Below are positions 18,780 to 63,243 of a stretch of DNA of 64,000 nucleotides, one piece after another. The notes under the pieces are model-generated. The model saw only the letters and a program-made list of their open reading frames with translations. It ran no database searches and was not told the origin of the DNA. Positions within the stretch are counted from its first letter, which is position 1. Each line of letters begins with the position of its first letter. Origin of the DNA: Paguma larvata (taxonomy: Eukaryota > Chordata > Mammalia > Carnivora > Viverridae); assembly GCA_030068075.1 (NCBI GenBank), contig CM057841.1, positions 34,761,030 through 34,825,029 of the forward strand. Reading direction: 5' to 3'. Both the position numbers and the translations under genes were made by a program.

Positions 18780-19250
18780 CTCACAAACATACATACCGTG
18801 TAAAAATGTATGTGCGCATTTGTTCATCGCAGCAATACTGGTAACAATACTGGGAAGACTCTATCTCCAGGAAGGGATCGCTTCGACTGTGGTGCATCGC
18901 GCAATGGAACCCTATGCAGCCATGGAAAGGTAGGTCTATACATGCTAACAGTAACACGGTCACAACTAAGTGAAAGCACAAGTTGCAAAAAAAAAAAAAA
19001 AAAAAAAAAAGAGAGAGAGAGAGAACGTATAGTTTGGTTACATTTCCATAAAAATAAAAATTGTTATGATTTTTTAAATGTTAGCAAATCCAAAGGAAAA
19101 AAAATTGCAAGATATACTCCAAATTTAACCATGGTTACCTCCAAGGGAGGAAAGAGTGTTGTGTGCGTGCATGTGGTGGGGAAGGCTTCCAGAATTTCTT
19201 ACCATGAGCACATGGTACTTTGGTAATAGAAAAGTTAAATAAACATTACT
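18780..19250 (+). repeat. L1M 3' end fragment
   Basis: Contains 'cgcaatggaaccctatgcag', 'ccatggaaaggtaggtctat', 'aaagcacaagttgcaaaa' and 'ccatggttacctccaaggga', typical of old L1 3' ends. A long A run followed by (GA)n at 18988-19023 interrupts it. Confidence 0.65.
18988..19023. repeat. Poly(A) plus (GA)n microsatellite
   Basis: About 22 A followed by seven GA units, inside the L1 fragment. Confidence 0.95.
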
Positions 19251-19259
19251 TTAAACAAC

Positions 19260-21005
19260 CCAAACACAAGCAGGGCCACTGCACGATGTGAAGTGAGGTT
19301 TTGAATCTCCTAGCCCTTTGTGGATGAGCTCTGTAGACTGTTTTTGGGAGAGCAGGTCCCTTGTGCCCTTCTCTCAAGGTCAAAAAACCCTAAGCTAAAA
19401 CTCCTCCTTTCCCTTCATTGTACAACCTCTCTTCCATCCAACAGGAATCATCCACAAACAAAAAACTTATCTGATACGCTGGAGAGGTTTCTGGAAAACA
19501 AGACTTTCCCACTGGGCAGTCAGAGAGCGCCTTGGTTGGGAAGAGAACTGGGGGAGCTACATTCGAGTTCTGCATGGCATCTAAAAATTCCCAAGTCAAT
19601 CAACCGTATCCACTCTGAAGAGACCCTGGGGTCTGGGAAAGCCCTCAGATGCCAGCCGGTCACCACGGAGGTAAGGTGCCATGTAGATCAACATGCACAC
19701 ACAGCACCATGTCGTTAGGAGCTTCGGGGATGTGCTCGTTATGAGGTATTGAGATGCCGCCCCAGAGGCCTGGGAGACCCAGAGCAAACTGCAGAGCCTT
19801 GAGTCAAAAGGGCCGCGGCAGGAGAGTGCCTGCTTGAGAAGACCAGGCCAGTGATGGTGCTGGAAAGTCCCAAGTCCATCCGCTCGGCGTCCTGTCGGCC
19901 TTACAAAGTCGGCTGGCGGTGGACCCGCGGGCCCTCCTCGCTGGTGTCCAGGGGCGGGGGGCAGGCACTGTCTCCGGCTCCCACACCTGTGGAACTGCTT
20001 GGATACGACAGAAGCTGCTCCAGGGGCCACTGTGACGCCGTGGTGACCCTGAGGGGCCTCTTTGCTTTCCCCCCACAATTGCTTCAGAAACTGTGAGTGT
20101 CCACACCTGCGTTCCCACAGTCACCTGTGCAGGACAAGCAGCAAAGACAGAAGAAGGAATGTTGTGGGAACAAGTGGCTTGTGTGGAGAATAGTGGGCGC
20201 CCCCGAGCCGCCTGGGCGTCGGGGCCTGCCCGTCGCTCCTGCTCTCTACAGGCTGTGGGAGGACGCAGGCCGCAGCCCGAGGCCAAGCTGGCCAGCCGCC
20301 GTTATGGCTGCCTGCACCTCCCCATGGCACAGCTATCCTCGGAGGGCAGGCCTGAGGGAGCCAGGGAGGGCTCATTTGTAAAGCAAGTTTCCTTTGTTTT
20401 CACTCAACAAATAGAACCGGTGCTTCCACCGCACCCTCTCTCACAGCGGAGCAGGCTACTTTTCCTTCCGGCTCGCGGGAGCTTCCGGATGCCACCACAA
20501 GCAGCCCTTGGATCTGGCCCTGAGACCCCAGACCCCTTCCCTGCTGGAGGACAGCAGACTCCGCCAGCCTCCAAGCTAAGATGCTTTTTTCAGAAGGGCC
20601 CATGGGGGAAGAGGGGCAAGATGGGGAAGTGGAATGAACTATGAGGACACCAGCAAAAGGAAAGCATACACAGAAGGGGCTAAGGCATCTTCCGGAAGGT
20701 CACTAGAGAGGATGTTTATCTACTGCCTAATCACTGGGTTACAAGGAAAGGCCGAGGCAAAACACGGCTTTCCTGGCTCACCCGGTCTACTGGAGTCACC
20801 TGCGGTTTGCCCCATTCCCAGGATTAGTTCACCATACCTGTTCAACTTCTCATCCCCGGTCAAGAGCATCCTTAAAACCGGCCCTCCTCACCTCTGGGAC
20901 TCCCCCTGCTTTCCTCTGGCTAGAACCTGCTCTTCTACTTCACTCAGTCCTCTGTGGCCACGGGTCTTGGTTAACGGCCCCTTCCATACTGAAAACTCTC
21001 CATAC
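19260..21005. other. Intergenic, downstream of CSNK2A2
   Basis: Apparently unique sequence. 19800-20560 is GC-rich with overlapping open frames of up to 160-183 codons on both strands (for example 20093-20644 plus, 19804-20286 minus). None has a recognised domain, and their overlap in several frames argues for composition rather than coding. An unannotated transcript cannot be excluded. Confidence 0.5.
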
Positions 21006-21456
21006 GTTTCTTTTAAAACCTTTTATTCAATAATATATACTTTTAAAATTATAATATGTAACTGCCCGTCATGCCATATAGTGCCCCCGTTCCCCACTGC
21101 GGAGTCTGTGGTCGGCCAGTTAACGTGGTCTGCTGGAAAAACAGGTGGCCACAGGCCGAGTCAAGGGGCGCGGGGGAGCAACGGTAACCAACAACCATTT
21201 TGCATACCCTTCACATTTCCCATGCTTTCTGGGTCAGGAGGAAGTCAACAGGAAGCCAAAGGCATGTGAACCTTTTACATTCAGAAGTGAGGTTTGAAAT
21301 ACGGTGGTGGGCTGCCCTTCGGTTGGTCTGGTTCGTGCTCGCCAAACCTGCCACCATTTTGTGTCTGCTCACGGAACGTGATCGCTCTACACACGTTAAG
21401 ACGTTTGATTTGGTTCTTGTTCTGCTTATGGAAAAGTGGGAGGAACCGCAACAGAC
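21006..21456 (-). other. CSNK2A2: CSNK2A2 exon 12, non-coding 3'UTR exon
   Basis: On the minus strand the acceptor CTCTTTCCCCAG is followed by GTCTGTTGCGGTTCC, which I recognise as the 3'UTR of CSNK2A2 mRNA. The segment continues past 'CATAAGCAGAACAAGAACC' to AATAAA at 21027-21022. Joined to exon 11 it restores the junction GACGG|GTCTGTTGC of the known mRNA. Several open frames cross the exon but are not coding. The 3' end is placed by the signal and may be off by some bases. Confidence 0.88.
21022..21027 (-). terminator. CSNK2A2: CSNK2A2 poly(A) signal AATAAA
   Basis: TTTATT on the plus strand, within TTGAATAAAAGG in gene direction, followed by the expected mRNA end. Confidence 0.88.
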
Positions 21457-24400
21457 CTGGGGAAAGAGATGGGAGGAGGGGAAAGATGGCATTAATCAAT
21501 CTGACCCGGAGTGAGGACTTGCCCGTGGCTTCCTTCTCTAGAACTGTGCTGGCAACAGTGCGCGAGCTTGACTTTCCCAAGTCACTGTGTGGGAAACCTC
21601 GTAAGAACTGACTTTACGGTCTCAGGTTTTGAGTAATACCCTCTTCCTTCCTCTTGTGATCGATACTTGTGTGGCCTCCTGGGAGGGCGAGGGGAAAGCT
21701 CCGGACACAGCATGTGTGCCGGAGTCTCCCTGCCTCTTGGGTCCAGAGTCTGGATTTAGAAGCACTGAAGGCCTCTCAACCGTTCTAAGCGAGCTGAGCG
21801 ACAGGATCGACGGTCCAACTCTGGATCCCCATCAGCCCTGACCCCATTTACCAAGGACGTCTCGGGACGAACAATCGGAGGGCTGTATTTACACCAGGAA
21901 AGCACCCAGTCCACTAATAAACAAAGAGCAAAAAGGGAGCTCACATATTTTTAACTCTCCCCTGGGAGCAGCTGTGTGGCATGGCCTGAAAACCCCATTT
22001 TCCCTTCCGTGTCCAGCACAGTGAGGTGGGTGGTGAGACGCCAGCAGCGGCATTCTAGACAGCAGCGTCTCAGAGATCGGCACCACAGCAACGAGAGAAA
22101 GGACTGTGCCCCTGGGAAGCTGTCACAGAAACATCGCTTCATGAAAGCTTTCTCTGGGTAAAGGAAGGGTTCTACGTTCTTGAGAAAGGCTGCATGGTGC
22201 AGGACGTTCTAGAAAGAAAGGACTGTTTGCCTTTAAACACTTCAGCAACTGATTTCCCAGCGTCCAGCGCCACCGAGGGTTCCGTCGGTGAGCAGCACAC
22301 TAATTAAAGACACCACCATCTGCCAAATGCAGACAAACAACAGAGTGTGCCTGCTCTTGATGCAAGGAATGGGGGTGGGGAGAGGTTTTCATAAACTCGG
22401 AACACTCAGCCACAAGGTTAAAGTTGTGCAATAAAGCAGGCCAATCCAGAAGCAGGTGCCTGAGGAGGGCGATTCTGGAGCGAGTATCAAGGAACAGCGA
22501 AAGCCCCACGGGACACTCCTCTAGTCCCACCTCTCTGGTAAAGGAAAGCTCCGCACGAGGGTGATGCAACCCTCACAAACCTTCCCAGTTCAAGGTTTGC
22601 CCCTCCTCTCCCCCAAAAGACAGGAAGTACAAGTTTAAGGGCCTCATAGCAGTGGCTGGTCTCCCACTTGGGAAGACAAGTTGGTGGTTATCAACATTTT
22701 TATTGATGAAAGTAAGATGTCACACGGCACTTGTCTTTCCTCTAAGGGCAGCAGCACGTCAATCGGACATGGGTCATTCAGCGATACAAAGAGGTGGCCA
22801 AGTGTGTCTGGGGTGGTCATCTGCAAGGGATCACAACCCAGGCAGTGTTGCTTTTCTGCAAACAGAAGGAAATAGTTGGCTCCACGGTTCTTGAAGATTT
22901 ATCCAAGCTTTCCACAGGGTGCCCAGATTTCTGTCCCAACCTCTTAGTCACCATTTATAGCAAGAAAAGCCAGCAAGTGCAAAACTGTTAATTTATTGAT
23001 TCAATGAAAGTTTTTTTTTTTTTCCAAACAATCCCCAATACATGCAGTTCAGGATTAAGTATCACATTTGTAGCACATTGTTGAGTCTCTACACACAAGC
23101 ACTCATGGCATCAGCTGTGTAACCCGTCGCACCCCTTCCCCAGTCTCCACAACCCTGCTGGTCGTCGTTCCCATGAACACATCCACAGAGCTCCAAAGCG
23201 TACGTTATTACTGGTTTTCTCAGCCGGATGTTTCACCGCCACCTCCCCTCCCCCATTCCCACCCTGGGGTTAATTTCTAAAAGCAGGACGTTATGCCATC
23301 CTAGCTTTATGAAGCTCACTGAAACACTCTGGCTTCTTGTGTGTTCCTGTGCACCCCACTTTTGCTTTTGGAAGGGTTTCTATTTCAATGAACTTAACTT
23401 GAATCCACCCTGATTTATCTGCAGGAGGAAAGTTTGCTTTTTCCTGCAGGTGCTCACGCAGGAACACCGGTTTCTAAACAAATCACTCGGTCTGAACTGG
23501 CATTAAGGGAAACTGCTACGTGGGCTCAGGACCACTTCAATGCATATATCAACATTCTTCCAATCGCTGCTTGTGTTCACAAACAGTTTTGCTTCCGTCC
23601 TCAAGGCAGCACCTGGGAGAACCTAAGTCACTTCCCTGAGTAGGCACGGACCGAGGCCACGGCCGCCAGCTCTCTCTGGGACTCAGTGGCTGTCTGAGGG
23701 CGCCACCTCCCGGCCACGCTGGAGCCACTCCAGGGGGCAGTGCCCATCGCAGGGTACATTCCACGTCAAGAAGGTGATACCCCCTGACTCTCTCGAGAAG
23801 TCATGTTCCCTCCTCAAGACCTACCCCTTGACTGTTTTTCTTACTAGTTCCCTTTCCTTTAACCACCTCCTCCCCAAGCCCCGAAGGATTACAGGCTCTT
23901 CTGTCTTCTCCATTCAAGCAGTCTGAGTCCCTTCCTTCTCTGCAAGGGAACGCACTAGCTCTGAGCCCCGTGAGCAGCGACGCGCTAGACGACGTCTTTA
24001 GACCAGGTGCGGCGGCCGGTGTCTAGGCACCTCCGCGAGCCGCCGGCGGCACTGCTCTAATTGGTGAGAAGACCGAGGACTGCTTGTCTGCACTGTCCAC
24101 TTGGCTTCTCCCACCCAGTCACCTCCCACAGGGACAGGACACGAGCAGGCAGCTGACATGATCCAGGGGAGAGTGAACTGCAAGCCAACTGCGGATGAAA
24201 CTATCACTTGGTGTTTCAGCTCTGCTCTCGCCATGGGGCTTGTCAGCTGAAGCAAAGCCTTGCGCCTACGCTCACTTGTGGCCAATCGGCACTGACACAC
24301 CAATCTGTATTTGGCATAGGAACTTTCTGTTCTCACCATACCAGGCCTATGTTGTCGAACACAGGCAGTACCTGAGATGAGAGTGTAACACTACCCTGTT

Positions 24401-27068
24401 CCCCACATTTTTTGCTTTCCTTTAGGAAATAACTAAGTCCTTATCATAGGCACTTTTAACCTGTTATAAGGTAATCAAGCAGACAAAATGCCTAATAAAA
24501 ATTACTGAGATGAATTTAAGAAATAACATGTTGATCAGAAAGGATAGTGGGTGGGCCAACCTACCTTGGCTTAGTCTAACTATAAGAAGAGACTCCCACT
24601 CCCCGCCCCACACAACACTCTCTTCTCTCTCTCTCCCTCCCTCCCTGTCCCTCCTGCCCTGAACTCTCTACGACCATCTCCTAACCCAGGTAAACACTCT
24701 GAAATCTGGAGGGAGCTAGGTACATCGGGACACAGAATGGCTCTGGAGATGGGCAAGAAAGGGTCTGGACTGGACTCACTTCGGCTTGGGAAAGAACCAC
24801 CCAGCCAGCCAGCTAAGTGTCAAGACCAGACTCAGAAAGGGGCAGGCATTTGGAACTCAGCGATGCTAAGGCAGGAAGAGAAGTGAAGAGCACGGTTGAT
24901 GGACAAGTAAAGCATACGCGAAAAGGAAGCACGACTCCTGCGTCAGGGCCGCCGGACAGGCAGGTTCGCTGTGTCTGCACCTAACTTGTCATCAACGGAG
25001 AGAGGCCGGAGCACATCACCTGACCGTACTCCTCTGGATGTCTTCACTGCCTCTGGGGAAGCCAAGGGAAAAAACGGGGTTGCTACTTCACCACAACCCT
25101 CCCGTATGCTGTCCCTGCCTGGTCCAGACAGGCAACTTGAAAAAAAAAAAAGGTGGGGTGGGGGAATGGATGACAAAGGGGGAGATGAGAGGTAGGGGGC
25201 AAAAGAGCCACACGGTGGCACACCTCCCTGATAATCCCCAGCAGTGCCGCCTGACGGGCCAACACAGGTCCAGCTGAGAGCTCGTGCCTTGGCTTGGCTC
25301 TTCAGGTAGAACAGACGTCAACATACAGAACGTGCAATACAGGCAGGCAGTATTGGTACGAGAACCTTAACGGAATGCACTTCCTGGCTTTGGGGTCTCG
25401 GTTTTAAGTTATAATCTGTGAGCTCAACTCTAGTTAGAGTTTTATTTGCATTTTAAATCCCCACCGACCAAACAACAAAAACAGAATCTACATGTAGAGA
25501 TAGGACCTGCTACCATTACCAATACAATTTTTATTGGAATATGGAATGTAAACAGATGTTTTCAAACAAATAATCTAACCTTATAAAAATGTATGGCATT
25601 ATTAAATAGTTAATAAAGAAATCCTAAAGATGTGGGCAGACACGTCCAGCTCCTGCCTATCAAGTCCCCACAGCTGTGGCATGGCTCTGCAGCTGGGGTT
25701 GAGGGGGCACTGCCTGCAAACCATACTGGTGACAAGTCCCCAGAATGAAATCAGCCCTATATTTTTTTTTACTTTTGAAAGCAGAATCTAGCTTCCTCTG
25801 CCAACACGAAGGCTAGTGCCATGGATCCCAAGCGCTGACACCTGCTCTCCGAGCTCAGCTTCCTCCCCAGGCCCCTCACATGATGCTCTGCTCAGTCCCT
25901 GGGGGCGGGCGGGCCCTGCACACAACCTGGCCCTGCACGTGAGAACGACTCAGCTTTGTCATCACATTCACGTGGTACCTCTCGGAGCTTAAAAACACGG
26001 GTTACCCTGATTACAGAGGGACACTGCTTCTCATGGGTATAAAAAGAGGCAAAAAGTGGGGTGGGGGGAGCGCATTTTTCTCACCCAACAGGTCTTTCCT
26101 AAATACATTTTAATAGGATGTTCCTCTCCCTCCCCAGCCTTCCTGAAGACTGACTTTCCAGCTTTCACTACGGTTGTGACCAAAAAGTCTCTGTTTCAGA
26201 GAGGTGCATTAAAACAGGCACGCGCACACACACACGGATGTATGTGCTGGGAAATGGTGAGGCTTTCCTTACAAGGCTGCAAAAGGAAAAAAAAGGCTAC
26301 ACGGAAAAAATAGCAACAAGATTTTATGGTTAGGCAAATCAACAAAGGTTACAGTGAGCTCCAAGTTATGCACTTTGCATCGAACTTTTGAGGAGACAGA
26401 CGGCCCTGGACACAGCGTCACAAGGTTTAAAGTGATGCCTTCTGACAGCAAAGGGGACCCTTGTGAGAGTGACTGCGGTTTGCTCCCAAATGAATACACT
26501 CAGAAGAAAACTGCAGGGATGAGGTACATTTCCTAAAGAGCTCATGTCATAAAAAAATACATAAAACATGAATTTGTAAAAGAGCTTAAAAAAAAAATAC
26601 TGTCACTGTTTTAATATCTCCTTTTCGTAAATGAGGCTGGTGTGTCAGTATAGACTGCTGACGTTTTGCTAAAACTTGAGCCTGAATCTCACCGAAGGAA
26701 ACCCAGACCACAGTGGAATAGATAGGAAGTCAGATATTCAGAGCTTGTTGACTGAACGGGTTAATTCAACAGTGGTCTCCTGTTAAACGAAGGTAAATGT
26801 ACAACAACTCCGAGTCTCTCATCTCCCATGCATTCCAAAGGGAGCGTTCCCTCAGGTCCTGAACTATGTGCACGTCACACTGCCCGAATGGCGGCTCCCT
26901 GTAGTAACTAGTACTGGGGAATTTCTTTCTTTCTTTTTGACATTTAGGTCTTTACTCTTCTTTGCATTTAGAAGGAATGACTAGAACTTCTTTTTATCAC
27001 ATTGTAGTTTCCTTCAAGATTTGTGTTTGGTTGGTTGGTTTTATTGGCAAGCATCAATGCCGCATTAC
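21457..27068 (-). other. CSNK2A2 intron 11 (inside the 3'UTR, 5.6 kb)
   Basis: Bounded by donor GG|GTAATG at 27068 and acceptor CCCAG at 21457. Unusually free of CAN SINEs: none is seen in 5.6 kb. It holds a CpG-dense patch at 23960-24060, a possible L2 remnant around 23780-23950, a CT-rich stretch near 24615-24655 and a 12-A run at 25140. No gene is recognised in it. Confidence 0.8.
27040..27045 (-). promoter_or_regulatory. Intronic AATAAA just after the exon 11 donor
   Basis: AATAAA in gene direction begins 24 nt downstream of the exon 11 5' splice site. If U1 failed to suppress it, it would end the mRNA just after the coding region. The sequence after it is A/C-rich (ACCAACCAACC) without an obvious GU-rich element, so the signal may be weak. 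Confidence 0.4.
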
Positions 27069-59352
<32,284 letters not shown>

Positions 59353-59398
59353 TCACAGCGCCCCCTGCAGCGCGGGGGGACCGGCCGGGCGGTGCCGG

Positions 59399-59431
59399 CC
59401 CCGCCCCCGGCCCCGCCCCCGGCCCCGCCCC
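59399..59431. promoter_or_regulatory. Three tandem GC boxes, 12-bp period
   Basis: CCCCGCCCC occurs at 59399, 59411 and 59423. They match Sp/KLF sites and lie about 525-555 bp upstream of the ATG. Confidence 0.7.
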
Positions 59432-59499
59432 TGCCTGCCCGCCGCCCGGAGCCCGCTCCCAAAGCTGGTTGGTCCTAGGTGCGTCGCGGTGCGCTGGCC

Positions 59500-60299
59500 T
59501 CCAGGCCTTCCCCACCCGCTGACCGCTGCCTTTGAGCCTTGCCCCTCGTGTGCCCTTTCAGGACTGCCTGGAGACCCCCTATCCCTAGTTCTGCCCCTTC
59601 TAGTCCTCCAGAGTTTACCCGCCCCGTTCTGACCCTCCTTGTTAACCAAACCGTCCCCATCAAGTCCCTCCCCAATGACTCATTCTTATCAATGAGAACA
59701 TCCCCCACCTCACGATTTCTCCCTCCCTCCCAGAGACACCTCCTGTTTCTCCAGTGGACCCTGTTCTATCACCCCTAGATGATTCTTCAGCCTCAAGATT
59801 TCACCTTCTCTCTTCAACCAGAGCTTTCCTCACAAAATTTGTCTTTTACACTTTCTCCCCAATTCCCTTCCAGAGCCTTCCCTAAGAACTCTCTGAATGC
59901 TCACTTCTGTCACTTGGTTAGGCTGGAGTGGGCCAGGTTGCTCGCTGCAAAGTTCCTGTTTTCCCCTTTGTAATTAATAAGCAGTTTGTGGGGAAATACT
60001 TTGGGACCATGTAAATGTCCTGTTTTTGTTTGGGAGGCCAGAGAGCAGAATAGTGAGTCCTGCCTGAAGAGACAGGCCAGGGTTTGGGGATAGATTGAGG
60101 GTGAGGTGGCCAACCAAACTTTGTCCTATTTAGTACTGTTGCCTTTCAGCCCTTGACAGGCTTCTCTCTTTGATCTTCTGGGCCTTTCTTTTGTCTTGCT
60201 TTCCCATTCCACACTCCGTATCAACTGCACTTCCCCACTGGGCCCAGGTTGCTCTGACTCCACTCCTTTTTTTACATTCTGTTTTCTAGGTAAGACCCT
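59500..60299. other. Intergenic, upstream of CSNK2A2
   Basis: Pyrimidine-rich on the plus strand, for example 59540-59830. No repeat family or gene recognised. Confidence 0.5.
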
Positions 60300-60525
60300 G
60301 CTTCTCCTTCTTGGCTGTAGCGTCAGATCCATCAAGGTCGAATCCCAGTTGTGCTGCTTACAAACTGTGTGACCTTGGGCCAATAACTTAACCTCTCTGT
60401 GCTGTAGATTTTACAACATAAAACCAATAATGGCCTTCTTCATGGGGCTATGGGGAGACTTGGACAAGGTAAACCATAGAAAACACTTAGAACGGTTACT
60501 AAGTGTTCAGTACCTTTGTCAGCAG
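60300..60525 (+). repeat. MIR-type SINE
   Basis: 'cgaatcccagttgtgctgct', 'actgtgtgaccttgggccaa', 'aacttaacctctctgtgctg' and 'catggggctatggggagact' follow the MIR consensus in order. Confidence 0.8.
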
Positions 60526-60842
60526 AGCCAGACCCTTTCTCCTATCACTTTCCCTCCCCGAGACTGCCACATATCCAGGTTTTGGCCTGGGTTAGCCAAG
60601 CTTGGCCAGGGCTGCCTCTACCCGCTCCATCCCCCTCCTTCCCAGGCCTGCCTTCCTTCTCTTCCTCAGGTCTCACCTTTAAGCTCACTTGATTTACTCG
60701 GATGTGGATTATATCGAGTTGTAAATGTAGGACGGGGTGAGCTCAAAGTCCTCCTACTCTGCCATTCTCCCAAGCTCTCTTTAAGTTCAGTTCTTTTTTT
60801 AAATCATTCGTTTTTAATGGATTTTTTAATATAAATCTGTAC

Positions 60843-60945
60843 TTTTTTTTTTAAAGTAAGCTCGATGCCCAATGGGGCTTGAACTCACGACCCCTAGATC
60901 AAGAGTCACATGCTCTATGGACTGAGCCAGCCAGCCACGTGCCCC
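60843..60945 (-). repeat. Short CAN SINE, minus strand
   Basis: T-run, 'agtaagctcgatgcccaatg', box-B, ending near 'agccagccacgtgccc'. The pyrimidine region is almost absent. Confidence 0.8.
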
Positions 60946-61019
60946 TTTGAGTTCACTTCAAATGGTAGAGTTGATACTTCTCTGTCTTAGCACCCCATCC
61001 TCCAGAAAACTGCATGCTT

Positions 61020-61105
61020 CGTAATTGTAATTCTGTCTCCTCCACTGTAAAAACAGCATGAGAGCAAAGACGGAGTCTGGAAGCTCATGGCTGGCTCACC
61101 CAGCA
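61020..61105 (+). repeat. Possible L2 remnant
   Basis: 'agcatgagagcaaagacgga' resembles the L2 3' end. Weak. Confidence 0.3.
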
Positions 61106-61499
61106 TTGGCCATATTTGGATGGCCATGATCTTTCAATGCATACAGAGTTACCCCACAGATCACTTACTAAATTACAAAGTGGAGCTCACTGCTTTACCT
61201 ACCAGTCGAATTTAACATCATCAGTACGGGGACCACTGTGACCCTGTGATGTGAGGCACCAAGCAGGGACGTGGCATCTGCCCAAAATGCTTAACTTGAA
61301 TCTAATTATGAGGACACAATCAGACAAATCCAAACTGGGGGACGTTTTGCAAAACAGCTAAGCCTGGATCTCTTCAAAAATATCAGTGTCACAAGAGATG
61401 ACAATACAAAGCAAAACTCTGGCGTACTTCTTGATTAAAGGAGCCTGAAAGATATAACTAAATGAAGTGTGTAATTTTGGGTTTCATCCCAAATGGAAA

Positions 61500-61555
61500 A
61501 GGTAGGAAGGAAAGGAGGGAAGGCGGGGGAGGGGGAGGAGGGAAGGAGGAAGAAT
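61500..61555. repeat. GGA/GGAA-rich low-complexity tract
   Basis: Purine-rich with (GGA)n and (GGAA)n pieces. Confidence 0.85.
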
Positions 61556-61589
61556 ACAGCAAAAAAGGACCCCAAGGAATGGGACTCCT

Positions 61590-61920
61590 GGGGCAATTTG
61601 AATACAGGATATACATTACATAATAACATTGCATCAGAGTTAAATTTTGTGAGTGTGAGGATTATATCGTGGTTATACAAGAGAGTCTCTTGATCTTGGG
61701 AGTTACATGCCAAGTGCTTAAGGATGAAGTATCATAGCCTCTGCTGCTTACTCTCTAATGGCTCCTCAGAAAAACCTGGGTTCCCAAGAGCACAAGCATA
61801 CGTAGGGAGAGGGTAGCAATTAGGCAGAAATGTTGACAGTTGTAGAATATGGTTGAAGACTACATGAGCTCACAACTTTTCAGTAGTTTTGAAAATTTTC
61901 AAAACAAAAACTGGAAGAAG
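61590..61920 (+). repeat. Old dispersed repeat
   Basis: 'cgtggttatacaagagagtc', 'gatgaagtatcatagcctct', 'gcttactctctaatggctc' and 'gttttgaaaattttcaaaac' are shared with the copies at 41440 and 50825. Confidence 0.5.
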
Positions 61921-62095
61921 GTATATAAAGCATTTATGGAGTAAATGGACTTCGGAATCTGCAAACCTCTCTAAACGTCTTCCACACAAGGAGACACAAA
62001 CATTCTCAAGCTCTTATCACAGCATTTGAAATTTTTTCTGACAAGTCCCTGTGAATTAGTGTAGGCCAGAGGTTTTTAATCCTGAGCCCTTGGAG

Positions 62096-62322
62096 GGGCA
62101 CCTGGGTGGCTCAGTTGGTTAAGCATCTGACTTTGACTCAGGTCATGATCTCTTAGTTCACAAGTTCAAGTCCTGAGTCAGGCTCTGTGCTGCCAGTTCA
62201 GAGCCTGGAGCCTGCTTTAGATTCTGGGTCTCCCTCTCTCCTGCCCCTCCCCTGCTCACTCTCTGTCTCTTTCTCTCTCTCTCTCTCTCTCAAAAAAAAA
62301 ATAACATTAAAAAATAATAAAT
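62096..62322 (+). repeat. CAN SINE, sense
   Basis: Head GGGGCACCTGGGTGGCTCAG, full body, (TC)n, A-run and AT-rich tail. Confidence 0.94.
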
Positions 62323-63114
62323 TAAAGTTGGATGAGCTTCCTGGGTTCAGGAACCCCTGACATGCTAGGCAAAATGTGTGGGTCACTACGTGTTTGTGTG
62401 TATGTGTGTATCTTTGTGCATTCTTTCCTTAGCGTCCGTCAGATTCTTAAAGGAGGCTCTGACCCAAAAATGGTTCCAAAACCACTGGTCTGACTAATAG
62501 GTCCAACCCAGCGGGGGCCCCATTCCTTACCTCCACCCCCTCCTACCTCTGACCCCACACACCCTCCCTGCACCTTCCTCTCATCCCTCATCACCTAACC
62601 CGCACCCATCTCACGTAACCTGCTCTCACACCTGCCAGGATGCCGAGGGTTCACCCACACACCACTCTGGTGCAACGCACTGCTGCATTTGGCTGACACT
62701 TCACTAACTCAGCCCTGAAACCCGCAGCCCGTACTCCCACGGCCACACAGAGTATGTTTTTATGGTTTTTTTGGTGGGCAGGCTGGGCTCCCCATGGCAT
62801 TGATGGAGACTTTCCTCTCCTTCCTGCCAGACCACCATACGGTGTCCTTGCTGTGCATTAAGATTGGCAATCGGGATTGGTACCAATGCGGTCCCCACTG
62901 GATCGAGTCTCCTTTGGATGTGAAGAGGGACAGGTGGGTTGCTCTGCAGGGTTAGGTTATGGTGAACCAGAATCGACTTCTCCTAATTACCCTGTGGGTG
63001 TGGGTTTGGGGTTGAGTACAGTTCGGGGTTACACAAGGGGGAATGAAAGAGAGCATCTTGGTTCAAATAGCCCAACAATTTCATACCAATTCTTATGCTC
63101 CCAAATTCTATCCA
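62323..63114. other. Intergenic, no feature recognised
   Basis: Includes a C-rich stretch at 62500-62640 and unique sequence. No gene, RNA or repeat family recognised. Confidence 0.5.

Positions 63115-63154
<40 letters not shown>
63115..63154. repeat. (CA)n microsatellite
   Basis: About 19 uninterrupted CA units. Confidence 0.97.
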
Positions 63155-63158
<4 letters not shown>

Positions 63159-63243
63159 CACAAAATTTAAAGGCCTCAGAAGAACACCTTCTATCTTCAC
63201 AAAGTCTATTTCAAAAACCTTGAGAGATTTATATGCTTCGTTA

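Noticed and set aside
20093..20644. 183-codon plus-strand open frame
   Set aside because: GC-rich composition, overlapping long frames on the other strand, and no recognisable domain. Kept only as an unexplained block.
21211..21611. Open frames of 93-105 codons
   Set aside because: They lie in the CSNK2A2 3'UTR exon and adjoining intron; the coding frame ends at 27086.
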